Origin: Syntrophaceae bacterium
Lineage (GTDB): Bacteria > Desulfobacterota > BSN033 > UBA1163
Direction: 5' to 3'
Assembly: GCA_013388645.1 (NCBI GenBank)
Contig: JACAEV010000131.1
Span: 1 to 53,057, forward strand
DNA length: 53,057 nucleotides
Positions 31,119-41,381 of the stretch are shown here, in pieces; the stretch's first letter is position 1; every line of letters begins with the position of its first letter. Made by a program: the position numbers and the translations under genes. The notes under the pieces are model-generated. The model did no database searches. It saw nothing but the letters and a program-made list of their open reading frames with translations, and was not told the DNA's origin.

Positions 31119-32738
31119 TTATCCAAATTCATATGGCCCTTTTCCCACAATGGGAATTTTTTCAAAATTATGGGTGGGTGGAGGTGAAGGAATTTGCCAT
31201 TCCAGGGAGGCTCCTTTCCACGGATTATCTTCTGCCTTTTCTCCTCTCCGGAGACCTTGAATGAGATTGAAGAATATCCAAATCAGCCCAGCGATGAGAA
31301 TCCAAGACCCGATGGTTGAGATGAGATGAAGCGTATGGAACGGAGGGGGGTAGTCATAATACCTCCTGGGCATTCCTTCCCAACCCAGAATTAACATAGG
31401 AAAATAAAGAATGTTAAATCCGATGAATAAAATGATCCACCCTCCTATGGTTCGTTTCATGTCATACATTTTTCCAAACATCTTTGGAAACCAGTAGTGG
31501 AGGGCGGCCAGGAAGCCAAACCCCATCCCCCCAAAAATGATGTAATGAAAATGCCCGACGACCCAGTAGGTATCATGGAGATGCATATTCACCGCAAGGG
31601 CCCCTTGGATCAAACCGGTCAGCCCTCCAATAGAAAAGAGAAAGATAAACGTGAGGGCAAACAGAAGGGGTGGCTTTAATTCAATCGAACCTTTGTATAA
31701 TGTCGCCACCCAGTTGAATACCTTGATCGCACTGGGAACGGCGACTAAAAAAGTCAGCAGGGAAAAGATCACGCTGGCGAAGTCGCTCTGTCCGCTGACA
31801 AACATATGGTGACCCCAAACCAGGGAACCCACGCTGGCAATCGCAATGCTTGAAAAGGCAATGGCTTTATATCCGAAAATATTTTTCCTAGAAAAAACAG
31901 GGATCACCTCAGAAACCACCCCCATGGCTGGAAGGATCATGATATAGACCGCCGGATGGGAATAAATCCAGAAAAGATGCTGGTAGAGAAGGGGGTCCCC
32001 ACCTTTGGCAGGGTCGAAAACACCTATACCAAAATATCTTTCGATCATGATGAGGGCGAAAGTAATTCCAATGACGGGTGTGGCAAGAATTTGAACCCAG
32101 GCTGTGGCATAAACTCCCCACACAAAAAGAGGGAGACGAAACCAGCTCATACCAGGGGCTCGAAGCCGATGAGTCGTCGTTACGAGATTGACTCCAGTCA
32201 GGATCGAGGACATCCCCAAAATAAAAACTCCAAAAACCGCAAGGGGAACATTAACGGTCGTTCGTAGGCTGTAAGGGGCGTAAAAAGTCCAGCCCGTATC
32301 AATAGGCCCTCCCGCAGTAAAAAGGGAGAGAAAAACAATTGCTGCACCAGAGGCATAGAGCCACCAGGAGAGGAGGTTGATCTTAGGGAAAGCCATGTCC
32401 CTGGCGCCGATCTGGATCGGTAAGAAGAAGTTACCGAAGATCGCCGGAATAGCTGGGATGACCACCAGAAAGATCTGGATGATTCCGTGCAAAGTAAAAA
32501 TGGCATTGTACATCTGCGGTTTCATCAGGGGAAACCCCGGAGCAATCAGTTTCAACCGCATCAGAAATCCAAAGAAGACAGCCACGGAGAAGAATAAAAG
32601 GATCAAGCCAAGATAAAGCAGACCGATTCTCTTGTGGTCCGTTGAAAGAATCCATGCAAGGATTCCACGATACTTCCCCTGATGATCATAAAAACTGGCG
32701 GCGGGATAGGTTTTCTCCAATACCCCATTTTGGGTCAT
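31119..32738 (-). CDS. coxA: Haem-copper oxidase subunit I, A2 subtype
   Basis: Catalytic subunit, 539 aa, that reduces oxygen to water and pumps protons across the inner membrane. Haem and CuB histidines are visible in FTLHGIIQIF, YSHPAVYIMIL, WGHHMF and VVGHFHYIIFGG. Helix VI reads YSHPAVY rather than GHPEVY, so the glutamate of A1 enzymes is missing and the YS pair typical of A2 enzymes takes its place. Twelve membrane helices are expected. It overlaps the sco stop as ATGA. With a cytochrome-fused subunit II this is a caa3-type terminal oxidase. Confidence 0.96.
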   Translation of the reverse strand: MTQNGVLEKTYPAASFYDHQGKYRGILAWILSTDHKRIGLLYLGLILLFFSVAVFFGFLMRLKLIAPGFPLMKPQMYNAIFTLHGIIQIFLVVIPAIPAIFGNFFLPIQIGARDMAFPKINLLSWWLYASGAAIVFLSLFTAGGPIDTGWTFYAPYSLRTTVNVPLAVFGVFILGMSSILTGVNLVTTTHRLRAPGMSWFRLPLFVWGVYATAWVQILATPVIGITFALIMIERYFGIGVFDPAKGGDPLLYQHLFWIYSHPAVYIMILPAMGVVSEVIPVFSRKNIFGYKAIAFSSIAIASVGSLVWGHHMFVSGQSDFASVIFSLLTFLVAVPSAIKVFNWVATLYKGSIELKPPLLFALTFIFLFSIGGLTGLIQGALAVNMHLHDTYWVVGHFHYIIFGGMGFGFLAALHYWFPKMFGKMYDMKRTIGGWIILFIGFNILYFPMLILGWEGMPRRYYDYPPPFHTLHLISTIGSWILIAGLIWIFFNLIQGLRRGEKAEDNPWKGASLEWQIPSPPPTHNFEKIPIVGKGPYEFG

Positions 32739-33559
32739 CCTGACGACTCCTTTTCAACGGGCTTTCTCTTTCCCTTAAAAACGAGAAATAAAATCAATGA
32801 TAGGGCAAAAAGCAAAGAGACAATTCCAGTGACTTTTAAAGTATTGAATACGTATTTTCTTCCTTTCGGATCATAGCTGAAGCAAAATCTCAGGGCTTTG
32901 CTGAAAGTGGGTCCGACCTTTCCTTCCGATGCTTCCAGCAGAGCCATTTTTATGTCAAATGGAAGGAACTCTGTGCCATAAATGTAACGCGTGATCTTCC
33001 CATCGGAAGAGAGGATGACCAGTGATACAGGATGCAAAAAATCTTGCCCCTGTTTTTTAAAATGAAACCCGATGGCACCGGTCAGTTGTTGGATGTTTTC
33101 TTTATCCCCGGTTAAAAATGTCCAAGCATCTTCAGGGAATGGTTTTTCAATCATCTTCAGAACCATTTTTTTCTTTTCAAGAGCGAGGTCAGGTTTCTCA
33201 GTTTCGTCAAAACTGAATGCCAGCACTTGGTATTCTTTGCCGAGTTCAGAAGGCCTCTTATTTATGACCCCGGCCAAATTAAATAATAAGAAACTACAGA
33301 CATTGGGGCATCTGTAATAAACCGGAGCAAGAATGGTGGGCTTACGGATCAGCTGTCTTAAACGGATGGTATCGTCATTTTCATTTCGAAAGGTTAGATC
33401 AAGGGATATAACCTGGCCCAATTTTTCTTCTATTCCAATACCTTCCTCCCCTTTCGGATGCTCCACATGACCATCAAGGCTCTGGTGGAGAAAAAGGAAA
33501 AAGATAAACACCAAAATAATTTTAATACATTCCCTCCTCTGAATCATTCTACGGATCAT
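32735..33559 (-). CDS. SCO1/SenC-type copper chaperone for oxidase assembly
   Basis: Protein of 274 aa with an N-terminal hydrophobic segment (signal anchor), a thioredoxin-like domain with the copper-binding cysteines in YYRCPNVCSF and the third ligand histidine in LHPVSLVIL, and a C-terminal membrane helix (VTGIVSLLFALSLILFLVF). It delivers copper to the CuA site of CoxB. It is the first gene of the oxidase operon. The start could be M5, since the AAGGA site sits right before the first ATG. Confidence 0.92.
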   Translation of the reverse strand: MIRRMIQRRECIKIILVFIFFLFLHQSLDGHVEHPKGEEGIGIEEKLGQVISLDLTFRNENDDTIRLRQLIRKPTILAPVYYRCPNVCSFLLFNLAGVINKRPSELGKEYQVLAFSFDETEKPDLALEKKKMVLKMIEKPFPEDAWTFLTGDKENIQQLTGAIGFHFKKQGQDFLHPVSLVILSSDGKITRYIYGTEFLPFDIKMALLEASEGKVGPTFSKALRFCFSYDPKGRKYVFNTLKVTGIVSLLFALSLILFLVFKGKRKPVEKESSG

Positions 33560-33583
33560 TCCTTTTTGAGTCTCCCATAAGAA

Positions 33584-33611
33584 ATTATCCCATTCCAGGA
33601 CTTAAAATCAA
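33584..33611 (-). promoter_or_regulatory. Possible promoter of the sco-cox operon
   Basis: On the minus strand TTGATT (33611-33606), 16 bases, GATAAT (33589-33584), about 25 bases upstream of the first start codon. The spacing is one base short of ideal. Confidence 0.35.
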
Positions 33612-33660
33612 CAGAGAAATAATAATTCGATATATCTCTGAATTGTGACGAAACTTCATA

Positions 33661-33689
33661 TTGACACACTCTGTTGGTATAGATATAAA
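33661..33689 (+). promoter_or_regulatory. Strong sigma-70 promoter abutting the glk start codon
   Basis: TTGACA (33661-33666), exactly 17 bases, TATAAA (33684-33689). Only 8 bases separate the -10 element from the ATG at 33698, so the transcript would start within a base or two of the start codon. No Shine-Dalgarno is present. Confidence 0.75.
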
Positions 33690-33697
33690 GTATAGTC

Positions 33698-34723
33698 ATG
33701 AAAAAGATCCTCGCAGGGGATGTGGGTGGGACAAAAACACGCCTTGGTCTCTTTGACGTGTCCAAAGGTCGCTTTCACCTCCTATCTGAGAAAATCTATT
33801 TAAGCCAAAATTACAAAGGGTTGGAGAACATCCTCGGAGATTTTCTGAGAGGACAAGGAGAGGTCGCTTCTGCTTGCTTCGGGGTGGCGGGACCTGTCAC
33901 CCAAGAAATCGTCATTGCGACCAATCTCCCGTGGTGGATCGACATCCAATCCCTCCGAAGAATACTCCCTTTTAAAAAGGTAGAAGTGATCAATGATCTG
34001 GTGGCCAATGCTTATGGAATCTCCATTTTAAAGAAGAGGGATTTTGAAATTTTAAATGTGGGCAAAGCGAGGGAGGGAAATCAGGCCCTCATCTCTGCCG
34101 GAACAGGCTTGGGGGAGGCGATTCTCTTTTGGGATGGCAAACAACATGTCCCTTCCCCTTCTGAAGGAGGACATGCTGAATTCGGGCCTAGAAATCATTT
34201 GGAATTAGAACTGTTTCATTTTCTCTCTGAACGTTTCGATCATGTCAGTTATGAAAGAGTCCTTTCGGGAGAAGGCCTTTTCCATATTTACCAATTCCTC
34301 AAGGATTCAAAAAAGTTTGGCAGTGAACCACTGTGGCTTTTAGAGAAGATCAAAAGAGAAGACCCGGCAGAAGTGATTTCCGAAATGGCTCGCCTCAAAA
34401 AAAACAGGCTTTGTATCCAAGCACTGAATCTTTTCACCTCCATCTATGGCGCAGCGGCTGGAAATCTTGCCCTTCAAGTAATGGCCGTTGGGGGAGTTTT
34501 TATTGGAGGGGGAATCGCACCCAAGATTATTTGGAAACTGAAAGAGGGGACGTTCATGAAGGCCTTCAAAAACAAGGGAAGGTTATCCCATCTTGTAGCG
34601 CCCATCCCTGTGAAGGTGATTATGAATGAAAAAACAGCTCTGCTGGGTGCAGCCGCTCGGGCGATGGCTCTCTTAAAGGATGAATCTCCGATCGCTAAAT
34701 CAGATGATCATAGGAGCGGGTGA
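33698..34723 (+). CDS. glk: Glucokinase (ROK-independent Glk family)
   Basis: ATP-dependent phosphorylation of glucose to glucose-6-phosphate. The N-terminal phosphate-binding motif is [15 protein letters not shown]. The central [10 protein letters not shown] carries the catalytic aspartate, AGTGLGEAI is the second phosphate motif, and [11 protein letters not shown] binds the sugar hydroxyls. The length of 341 aa fits the proteobacterial Glk type. The promoter directly abuts the ATG, implying leaderless or near-leaderless mRNA. Its stop overlaps the pgi start by one base (TGATG), so the two steps of glucose entry are coupled. The next gene on the opposite strand is a GH57 glycosidase-like protein. 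Confidence 0.93.
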   Translation: MKKILAGDVGGTKTRLGLFDVSKGRFHLLSEKIYLSQNYKGLENILGDFLRGQGEVASACFGVAGPVTQEIVIATNLPWWIDIQSLRRILPFKKVEVINDLVANAYGISILKKRDFEILNVGKAREGNQALISAGTGLGEAILFWDGKQHVPSPSEGGHAEFGPRNHLELELFHFLSERFDHVSYERVLSGEGLFHIYQFLKDSKKFGSEPLWLLEKIKREDPAEVISEMARLKKNRLCIQALNLFTSIYGAAAGNLALQVMAVGGVFIGGGIAPKIIWKLKEGTFMKAFKNKGRLSHLVAPIPVKVIMNEKTALLGAAARAMALLKDESPIAKSDDHRSG

Positions 34724-36315
34724 TGAAAAGCATCGAAGAATGGGAACGATATAAAAGGGATCTCGCTTTCAATCCCGAGATCGGGTTGATGATAGATATC
34801 AGCCGAATGAAGTTCCCAACAGGCTATTTCAATCGGATGGCACCTCAAATGCAAAAGGCATTCCAAGACATGAAGGCGCTGGAGTCGGGGGCCATGGCTA
34901 ACCCGGATGAAAAAAGAATGGTGGGCCATTACTGGCTTCGCGCTCCGGAATTGGCCCCGAAAAGAGAAATCACCCGAGACATTCAGAAGACCCTTCAGGC
35001 CATCAAAGAGTTCACCCAAAACGTCCATGCTGGAAAAATAACCTCTCAAAAAGGGAAGCCCTTTTCTCGAATCCTGATCATTGGCATTGGCGGATCAGCC
35101 TTGGGCCCTCAGTTTGTATCCGATGCACTCCGAACCTTCAAAGACCCGATGAAACCCTATTTCTTTGATAATACGGATCCGGATGGGTTCGACCGAGTTT
35201 TAGGAGAATTAAAAGGAGCATTATCAGAGACGATGACCATTGTCATCTCAAAAAGTGGTAGCACCATCGAAACCCGTAATGGAATGGTTGAGGCAAAAGC
35301 GGTTTACCAGGCAAAAGGACTCCGTTTCGACAGACACGCGGTGGCGATCACCAGGACAAATAGCGATTTGGATCGTATTGCCAAAAGAGAGGGATGGATG
35401 GCGAGGTTTCCCATGTGGGACTGGGTCGGTGGACGTACTTCAGAGACTTCGGCCGTGGGCCTTCTCCCGGCTGCTCTCCAGGGGATAGATATTGATGCAC
35501 TCTTAGAAGGTGCTCGCCTTTGCGATGAGGTAACGCGCAAGCAAGACTCTCGAACCAATCCCGCCGCCCTTTTGGCACTTGCATGGTATCACGCAACAGG
35601 AGGTCGTGGGGAAAAAGATATGGTCATCCTCCCTTATAAAGATCGACTACAACTCTTCCCAAAATATCTCCAGCAACTCATTATGGAATCCCTTGGCAAA
35701 GAAAAAGATCTCAACGGTCACATTGTTCATCAAGGGATTTCCGTTTACGGAAATAAAGGCTCCACGGATCAACATGCCTATATCCAGCAACTTCGGGAGG
35801 GGGTGAATAATTGTTTTATTACCTTTATTGAAGTGCTCAAGGACCGGGAAGGTCGTTCTTTCACCATAGACGGGAAGGCGACCAGCGGAGATTATCTGAA
35901 TGCTTTTTTACAGGGAACTCGAAGAGCGCTCAGCGAAAAGGATCGGGAATCCATCACCCTGACGATTCAAAAGATAGATGCCCGTTCCATCGGCGCTTTG
36001 ATCGCCCTTTTTGAGCGAGCCGTTGGTTTCTATGCATCGCTAATCCATATCAATGCCTATCATCAACCTGGTGTCGAGGCCGGGAAAAAAGCGGCAGGAC
36101 AATTCATCCAACTTCAGGCGAAGGCCCTTGCCTTTCTGAAGAGAAAAAAAGGGAAGTCTTTTACATCAGAGGAGGTCGCCTCGGCGATCGGTGCAGAGGA
36201 AGAAGCGGAGGTGATATTCAAATTATTGGAGCATGCAGCGTCGAATGGGGACCATCCAATTAAAAGAAAATTGATGAATCCTCCTTTTCTATCCCGATAC
36301 CAAGTGAAGGCCTAA
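34723..36315 (+). CDS. pgi: Glucose-6-phosphate isomerase
   Basis: Interconverts glucose-6-phosphate and fructose-6-phosphate. Marks are [27 protein letters not shown], the arginine/glutamate region [28 protein letters not shown] and a late lysine in [15 protein letters not shown]. The length of 530 aa is within the family. The ATG at 34723 is preferred over the GTG one codon earlier, with AGGAG upstream. It overlaps glk by one base and ends 4 bases inside the convergent GH57 gene. The C-terminal 70 residues form a winged-helix-like extension ([19 protein letters not shown]), seen in longer deltaproteobacterial forms. Confidence 0.94.
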   Translation: MKSIEEWERYKRDLAFNPEIGLMIDISRMKFPTGYFNRMAPQMQKAFQDMKALESGAMANPDEKRMVGHYWLRAPELAPKREITRDIQKTLQAIKEFTQNVHAGKITSQKGKPFSRILIIGIGGSALGPQFVSDALRTFKDPMKPYFFDNTDPDGFDRVLGELKGALSETMTIVISKSGSTIETRNGMVEAKAVYQAKGLRFDRHAVAITRTNSDLDRIAKREGWMARFPMWDWVGGRTSETSAVGLLPAALQGIDIDALLEGARLCDEVTRKQDSRTNPAALLALAWYHATGGRGEKDMVILPYKDRLQLFPKYLQQLIMESLGKEKDLNGHIVHQGISVYGNKGSTDQHAYIQQLREGVNNCFITFIEVLKDREGRSFTIDGKATSGDYLNAFLQGTRRALSEKDRESITLTIQKIDARSIGALIALFERAVGFYASLIHINAYHQPGVEAGKKAAGQFIQLQAKALAFLKRKKGKSFTSEEVASAIGAEEEAEVIFKLLEHAASNGDHPIKRKLMNPPFLSRYQVKA

Positions 36316-38873
36316 TCCGTAGAGACCGGCCGAGGGTCGGTTGGGGGGGGATTGATCATTTTTGAGAATTTTTCTACATGAAATCCCAGTTTCTCTGCCA
36401 AAATAATTAAACGGGGGGGAAAGGGTTGGGCTGTCCCGTTTCCCCACCAATACTTTTCAAGCCCTCCGATGGATTCATCCAGTATCTCTTTCATTGAGTT
36501 TTGTGCCTCTTCTATAGAAATGCCTAAATTCCACTTCTCCGTCAAATCGAGAAGGGTCATGATTTCCTCAATTTGCTCAGCCTGCTGTGCAAGGTCAATC
36601 CCTTTGCTTTTTTGAAGGGCACTCATTTTCTCCATTAAAATCTCGTTCAAAACTGACAAAGATCTCTCCTCCTTGAGATGGTACTCATGCACCTTGGCCT
36701 CTTCTAAAATCTGGTCGATCTGCCCCCTTCCGAGGGTTGTTTTAAAATCTTTTTTCAATGCGTTGATCTCCTGAAATAAACGATGGCCAAGCGTGATTTC
36801 AGCAGCCACACGAATTTCGTAGGGAATGTCCAACCCTTCTTTGGACAAAGCCTCAACGACCTGTTTGGTCTTGTCAAAAAGGTCAGCGTAAATCTGGCAA
36901 TGCTCATCAAATTCTTTTTGGATGAGTTTTTGAAAGATCGCCTGTCTTTCCTCCTTGAAGGTATCTTGTATGGTAAAGATTTGACTCCCAAGGAGCAAGG
37001 TGAGAATTTTGGCCATCTCCTCCTCACCCTTCCCAAACCCTTCCAATGTTTTTTCCCTTAAGACATCGAACGGGAGATCTCCATTTTTTTCTGAGACCCA
37101 GGTTCGAAAAACCTTTTTCTCGGAGGGAATCAATCCAAAGAGAAATTCCTTAGGCTCGGGAATCACCTCAGAGGTCACTTTCACCTGCCCTAAAACCAAT
37201 AAGTCCTTTTCTTCCCCAATCTTTTCGTAACGAACCTTTTCCACCCAATAGGAAAAGATTTTCTTCTCCCCATCCCCACCGTCAAATAAAGAAAAGATGG
37301 CAAAGTGGTTGACGACGTTAGCGGGGATCACCCATCTCGGTTTTACAAAAGAATGATAAATTTGGTCACCCCTCCCCATCTCGGGGAGATTGCTTTTGGC
37401 TTCAGTTAAACATTGAATGAATTTTTTCTCGATCTCTCTGCCTGCCATCTCTTCTACTATTTGGATCGCCCTGGCCGCATGTTGGAGGATGAGAATCGTC
37501 TCTAACCCCGCCAAATCCGCGAAGAACCAGCCACAACTCGTATACATCTGTAAGGCATGCCTCTGCATTTCCAAAAGTTTAAGTCCGGTGATTCTTGCTT
37601 TTTCATCGAGGTCTTTCGTTCCGTACTGCTCAAAGAAGGTGTTGATTTTTTCAGAAGACCGACGAAGGAGGACTTCAATATACCCATTTCGGGCATCCCA
37701 GACATCTTTAAATATTCTCTCTCCCTCTCTTTCAAAGACCAATCCGAGTTCATCCCTCAAGAGATCGAGAGCCTCTCTCAGGGGTTTTCTCCATTTTTGA
37801 TTCCATCCAGGTCTTCCTCCGGTGCTGCATCCACAATCTTCTTTCCATCTCCCTACCCCATGGGCACAGCTCCACGAGGTCCCCTCTCCTTCTGGTCCTT
37901 CATCAATCTCAACTTCGTAAACAGGGGGAAACCGCTTCAGGTAGGCAGCGTAATTGATCACCTCAAAGCCTCTTGTTGGAAACCCTTTTTCTAAGGCATA
38001 AGCCAAAGCCATGTCCCCAAATTTTTTATGATGACCATAGGTCTCCCCATCGGTCGCGATGTGAATCAATGGAGGTCTCTCTTTTGATTCCTGGTAGAAT
38101 TGAACAAATCGATCGCAGAAGAGGTCACCATCTTTTAAGAGATCCCCAAAAGCGATCTCTTTGGAAATCGTCCCGTTGTAAAAAAAGAGGTCAATGAATT
38201 GGTCCAACCGTTTTTTCCCAGAAGAGTCCCTGATAAAACATCGGTAGGGTTGAGTGGAATCGATCCGACCCTGGGAAACATCCGTCCATCTCTTTCCCCC
38301 AAAGGGCCGGACCCTCAGTGCCTGAAAGGGACTTAGGATGACAAACCGGATGCCATGCTTGACCAACCCCTGAAGAGTGGGATAGTTCACTGCCGTCTCA
38401 GGAAGCCACATCCCTTCTGGTTTCCGTCGAAACCTTTTCTCAAAATCAGCCATTCCCCAGAGAATTTCTGTCTCTTTATCCCTCTCGTTCGCCAAAGGCA
38501 TGATGATGTGGTTATAAACCTGTGCGATGGCATTCCCATGACCAAACCTTTTTAAACCTTCCCGATCTGCCTCGAGAATCTTTTGATAGACAGAAGGGAA
38601 CTTCTTTTCTAACCAAGGAAGAAGTGTAGGACCAAAATTGAAACTCATCAAAGAATAATTATTATGGATGGCTAAGATCTTCCTCTTTTCGTCAAGGATA
38701 CGGGCGTAGGCATTGGGCCGATAGCATTCCATGGTAATCCGCTCATTCCAGTCATGGAAGGGATGAGCGCTTTCTTCAGCCTCAACCATCTCAAGCCATG
38801 GGTTTTCTCGGGGAGGCTGGTAGAAATGACCATGAAGGGCTACAAAAGCGTCTTTGATTTTTGGTTTAACCAA
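36312..38873 (-). CDS. Glycoside hydrolase family 57 protein with DUF3536-type C-terminus
   Basis: Large protein (about 853 aa) acting on alpha-glucans or a related polysaccharide, presumably in the cytoplasm. GH57 marks are [16 protein letters not shown] at the N-terminus, [22 protein letters not shown] with the likely nucleophile glutamate, and [20 protein letters not shown] with the acid/base aspartate. The C-terminal half (from about residue 400) is all-helical and resembles the DUF3536 region. The track start at 38993 lies 112 bases inside sdhB, so I place the start at a TTG (38873) near the sdhB stop; this start is uncertain. The position beside glk and pgi suggests a glucan-to-glycolysis route. 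Confidence 0.87.
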   Translation of the reverse strand: MVKPKIKDAFVALHGHFYQPPRENPWLEMVEAEESAHPFHDWNERITMECYRPNAYARILDEKRKILAIHNNYSLMSFNFGPTLLPWLEKKFPSVYQKILEADREGLKRFGHGNAIAQVYNHIIMPLANERDKETEILWGMADFEKRFRRKPEGMWLPETAVNYPTLQGLVKHGIRFVILSPFQALRVRPFGGKRWTDVSQGRIDSTQPYRCFIRDSSGKKRLDQFIDLFFYNGTISKEIAFGDLLKDGDLFCDRFVQFYQESKERPPLIHIATDGETYGHHKKFGDMALAYALEKGFPTRGFEVINYAAYLKRFPPVYEVEIDEGPEGEGTSWSCAHGVGRWKEDCGCSTGGRPGWNQKWRKPLREALDLLRDELGLVFEREGERIFKDVWDARNGYIEVLLRRSSEKINTFFEQYGTKDLDEKARITGLKLLEMQRHALQMYTSCGWFFADLAGLETILILQHAARAIQIVEEMAGREIEKKFIQCLTEAKSNLPEMGRGDQIYHSFVKPRWVIPANVVNHFAIFSLFDGGDGEKKIFSYWVEKVRYEKIGEEKDLLVLGQVKVTSEVIPEPKEFLFGLIPSEKKVFRTWVSEKNGDLPFDVLREKTLEGFGKGEEEMAKILTLLLGSQIFTIQDTFKEERQAIFQKLIQKEFDEHCQIYADLFDKTKQVVEALSKEGLDIPYEIRVAAEITLGHRLFQEINALKKDFKTTLGRGQIDQILEEAKVHEYHLKEERSLSVLNEILMEKMSALQKSKGIDLAQQAEQIEEIMTLLDLTEKWNLGISIEEAQNSMKEILDESIGGLEKYWWGNGTAQPFPPRLIILAEKLGFHVEKFSKMINPPPTDPRPVSTD

Positions 38874-38881
38874 TTCCTTAT

Positions 38882-39595
38882 CTACTCTTTGGGTTGTTTC
38901 GCATCGTAGATGCGTTTTTTGATCTGTCCGATCTGTTTGGTCACGGGGATCTCTTTCGGGCAGACCTCGGTGCACTTCCACCGAGTCTGACATCCCCAGG
39001 CACCGTTTTTCTGATCCAGGAGGGCGATCCTTTCCTCCGAACCTTCATCTCTTGAGTCAAAGAGATAACGAAAGGCCCGAACCAATGCAGCGGGCCCGAC
39101 ATAATCTTCTGTCTCTTTGTTCTGATTGACCGGACAGGAGGCGGTACAGCAGGCGCAGAGGATGCAACGAATGGCCTCTTCAAATAGTTTGTGGTCCTCT
39201 GGAGATTGTTTCCTCTCCTGGTCGGGTGGAGACGTTTTGGTGAGTAGATGGGGTTTGATGGAAAGATATTTTTCAAAAAACGGGACCATATCCACGACCA
39301 AGTCCTTGACCACTCTAAAAACGGGCAATGGCTCAATGAGAACCTCTTCCTTAAACCTTTTAACCAGTTTTTGACAGGCCAGACCACAAATTCCGTCGAT
39401 CCTCATCCCGTCAGAACCGCAGACACCATGGCCGCAAGACATTCGAAAAGACAAGGTTGGGTCTTGCTCCCAACGAATGCGGTTGAGACAATCGAGAAGC
39501 CGATCCATGGGATCGGCTTCCACCTTAAACGTCTGATAGTACGGCGTCTCGTCTTTCTCCGGGTCAAAACGGAAGATTTTTAATTTAATAAGCAT
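38882..39595 (-). CDS. sdhB: Succinate dehydrogenase/fumarate reductase FeS subunit
   Basis: Protein of 237 aa. The [2Fe-2S] domain has SCGHGVCGSD and ICGLACQ; the usual second ligand is Asp, as in other SdhB proteins. The C-terminal domain has CILCACCTASCPV and CTEVCPKEIPV with a further Cys in WGCQTRWKC, for the [4Fe-4S] and [3Fe-4S] clusters. It transfers electrons from the flavoprotein to quinone in the membrane. The start follows GAGGTGGTGA. It lies 60 bases after sdhA. No membrane-anchor gene (sdhC/D) is found next to it. Confidence 0.94.
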   Translation of the reverse strand: MLIKLKIFRFDPEKDETPYYQTFKVEADPMDRLLDCLNRIRWEQDPTLSFRMSCGHGVCGSDGMRIDGICGLACQKLVKRFKEEVLIEPLPVFRVVKDLVVDMVPFFEKYLSIKPHLLTKTSPPDQERKQSPEDHKLFEEAIRCILCACCTASCPVNQNKETEDYVGPAALVRAFRYLFDSRDEGSEERIALLDQKNGAWGCQTRWKCTEVCPKEIPVTKQIGQIKKRIYDAKQPKE

Positions 39596-39656
39596 TCACC
39601 ACCTCAAAATCAGCCCTCTCCCCCTTTAGCAAAGGGGGGTGGGGGGATTTGTTCGA

Positions 39657-41381
39657 TCAATAAACCCTTGTCTCCGGTTGGAAGCGTGTGATCTTCACAG
39701 GCTTATATCTTATTTCCGGCCCTTTGGGTGTCTGAAAAACAAGTGTGTGTTTTAAAAAGTACCGATCTGCTCGTCCTGGAAAATCTTCCCGAAAGTGAGC
39801 GCCACGACTTTCCCTCCGATGAAAGGCACTGAAAAGAATCACTTCGGAGAGATGGAGTTGATGAGATAATTCCATTGCCTCCATTAACTCATAATTAAAT
39901 GCCTTTCTTGGGTTCGTCACCCTAATCTTTTGATAACGCTCCTTCAGAGACCGAATTTCTTCGATCCCATTCTTCAGCCCCTCCTCATTTCGAAATACGG
40001 AGCCGACGTCCATCATCAGGGACTGCATCCTTCGCCGAATTTCATCCACCTTCTCTTTCCCGCTCGAGTTGGATAATTGTTTGATCCTCTCCTCCAGAGT
40101 CTTCAACGGGTCGCCTGACAGAGGTGTATGTTGATATTGTTGAATCGCTTTCTTCATCGCCAACCCGCTTCTTCGCCCAAATACAAGCAAGTCGAGAAGG
40201 GAATTGCAGCCAAGCCGGTTTGCACCATGAACCGATACGCACGCACACTCCCCGGAGGCATATAACCCCTGGGCGACCGCACCCTTTTCGTCCTTCAGGA
40301 CTCTTCCATCCACATCCGTGGGGATGCCCCCCATGACATAATGACAAGTCGGTTGAACAGGAATGGGGTCATAGACGGGATCGACCCCTAAATAAATTCT
40401 CACAAAGGAGGTGATCTCCCAGAGCCTTTCCAGAATCTTCTCTTCCCCAAGATGTGTGAGATCGAGATGAACATAATCCTTTCCGGAAATCCCTTTCCCT
40501 TCTCTGATCTCAGTAACAATGGCGCGGGAAACCACATCCCTCGCCGCCAGATCCTTTACCGTTGGAGCGTATCGTTCCATAAATCGCTCACCCAATCGAT
40601 TCCGTAAAAATCCACCCTCGCCTCGGGCGGCTTCGCTCACCAGAATCCCCAGAGGATAAAGCCCAGTGGGATGAAATTGGATGAATTCCATATCTTCCAA
40701 CGGAATTCCTGATTCATAGGCTAAGGCGAGACCATCCCCTGTGGAGGCAAAACTATTGGAAGTGGTTTTGTAAATTTTCCCACATCCACCTGTGGCCAAG
40801 AGGATGGCTTTGGCCTGCAGAAGATGGAGTTCACCGGTCGCCAGGTCATAGACCACGACTCCTCGATAACGATCACCCTCCAAGATGAGGGAGAGGACAT
40901 AATGTTCAGAATAGAATTTTACGCGTTGTCGTAAACACTGGTCATATAAGGTATCGAGAACGACTCTCCCTGTTCGGTCCGCTGCATAACATGCTCTCCT
41001 CACAGGGCCTTTCCCATAGTCTCGGGTATGGCCTCCGAACTTGCGTTGCGCAATCTTTCCTTCTGCCGTGCGACTGAAGGGCACACCCATGTGTTCCAAT
41101 TCATAGATGACCCGTGGAGCGTCCTTCACCATAATCTCGATCGCATCCTGATCACCGAGATAATCACTTCCCTTAACGGTGTCGAAGAGATGCCATTCCC
41201 AATGATCCTCTTCATCATTCCCAAGTGAAGCGGAAATCCCGCCCTGGGCTGCCCCGGAATGGGAACGGGTAGGATAGACCTTGCTCACCAAGGCCACATC
41301 AGCCTGCCCTGTGCACTCCACCGCCGCACGAAGGCCTGCCAGACCAGTTCCTATAATAATGATGTCATGTTGAAAGATCAT
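39657..41381 (-). CDS. sdhA: Succinate dehydrogenase/fumarate reductase flavoprotein subunit
   Basis: Protein of 574 aa that oxidises succinate to fumarate. It has the FAD Rossmann motif DIIIIGTGLAGLRAA, the histidine for covalent FAD in RSHSGAAQGGISA, and active-site stretches HPTGLYPLGILVSEAARGEGG and GANRLGCNSLLDLLVFGR. The C-terminal HRRESRGAHFREDFP is typical. The start overlaps the gltA stop as ATGA, so citrate synthase, SdhA and SdhB are translated from one message. Direction (succinate oxidation rather than fumarate reduction) is inferred from the aerobic TCA context. Confidence 0.95.
   Translation of the reverse strand: MIFQHDIIIIGTGLAGLRAAVECTGQADVALVSKVYPTRSHSGAAQGGISASLGNDEEDHWEWHLFDTVKGSDYLGDQDAIEIMVKDAPRVIYELEHMGVPFSRTAEGKIAQRKFGGHTRDYGKGPVRRACYAADRTGRVVLDTLYDQCLRQRVKFYSEHYVLSLILEGDRYRGVVVYDLATGELHLLQAKAILLATGGCGKIYKTTSNSFASTGDGLALAYESGIPLEDMEFIQFHPTGLYPLGILVSEAARGEGGFLRNRLGERFMERYAPTVKDLAARDVVSRAIVTEIREGKGISGKDYVHLDLTHLGEEKILERLWEITSFVRIYLGVDPVYDPIPVQPTCHYVMGGIPTDVDGRVLKDEKGAVAQGLYASGECACVSVHGANRLGCNSLLDLLVFGRRSGLAMKKAIQQYQHTPLSGDPLKTLEERIKQLSNSSGKEKVDEIRRRMQSLMMDVGSVFRNEEGLKNGIEEIRSLKERYQKIRVTNPRKAFNYELMEAMELSHQLHLSEVILFSAFHRRESRGAHFREDFPGRADRYFLKHTLVFQTPKGPEIRYKPVKITRFQPETRVY

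Noticed and set aside
36312-38993. GH57 start at 38993
   Set aside because: It would overlap sdhB by 112 bases, and the first ~40 residues look like a frame-shifted reading of sdhB; a start near the sdhB stop is more plausible.
40042-40347. Minus-strand 101-aa ORF inside sdhA (and other ORFs opposite known genes)
   Set aside because: These are shadows of well-recognised genes and show no motif, ribosome site or sensible composition.
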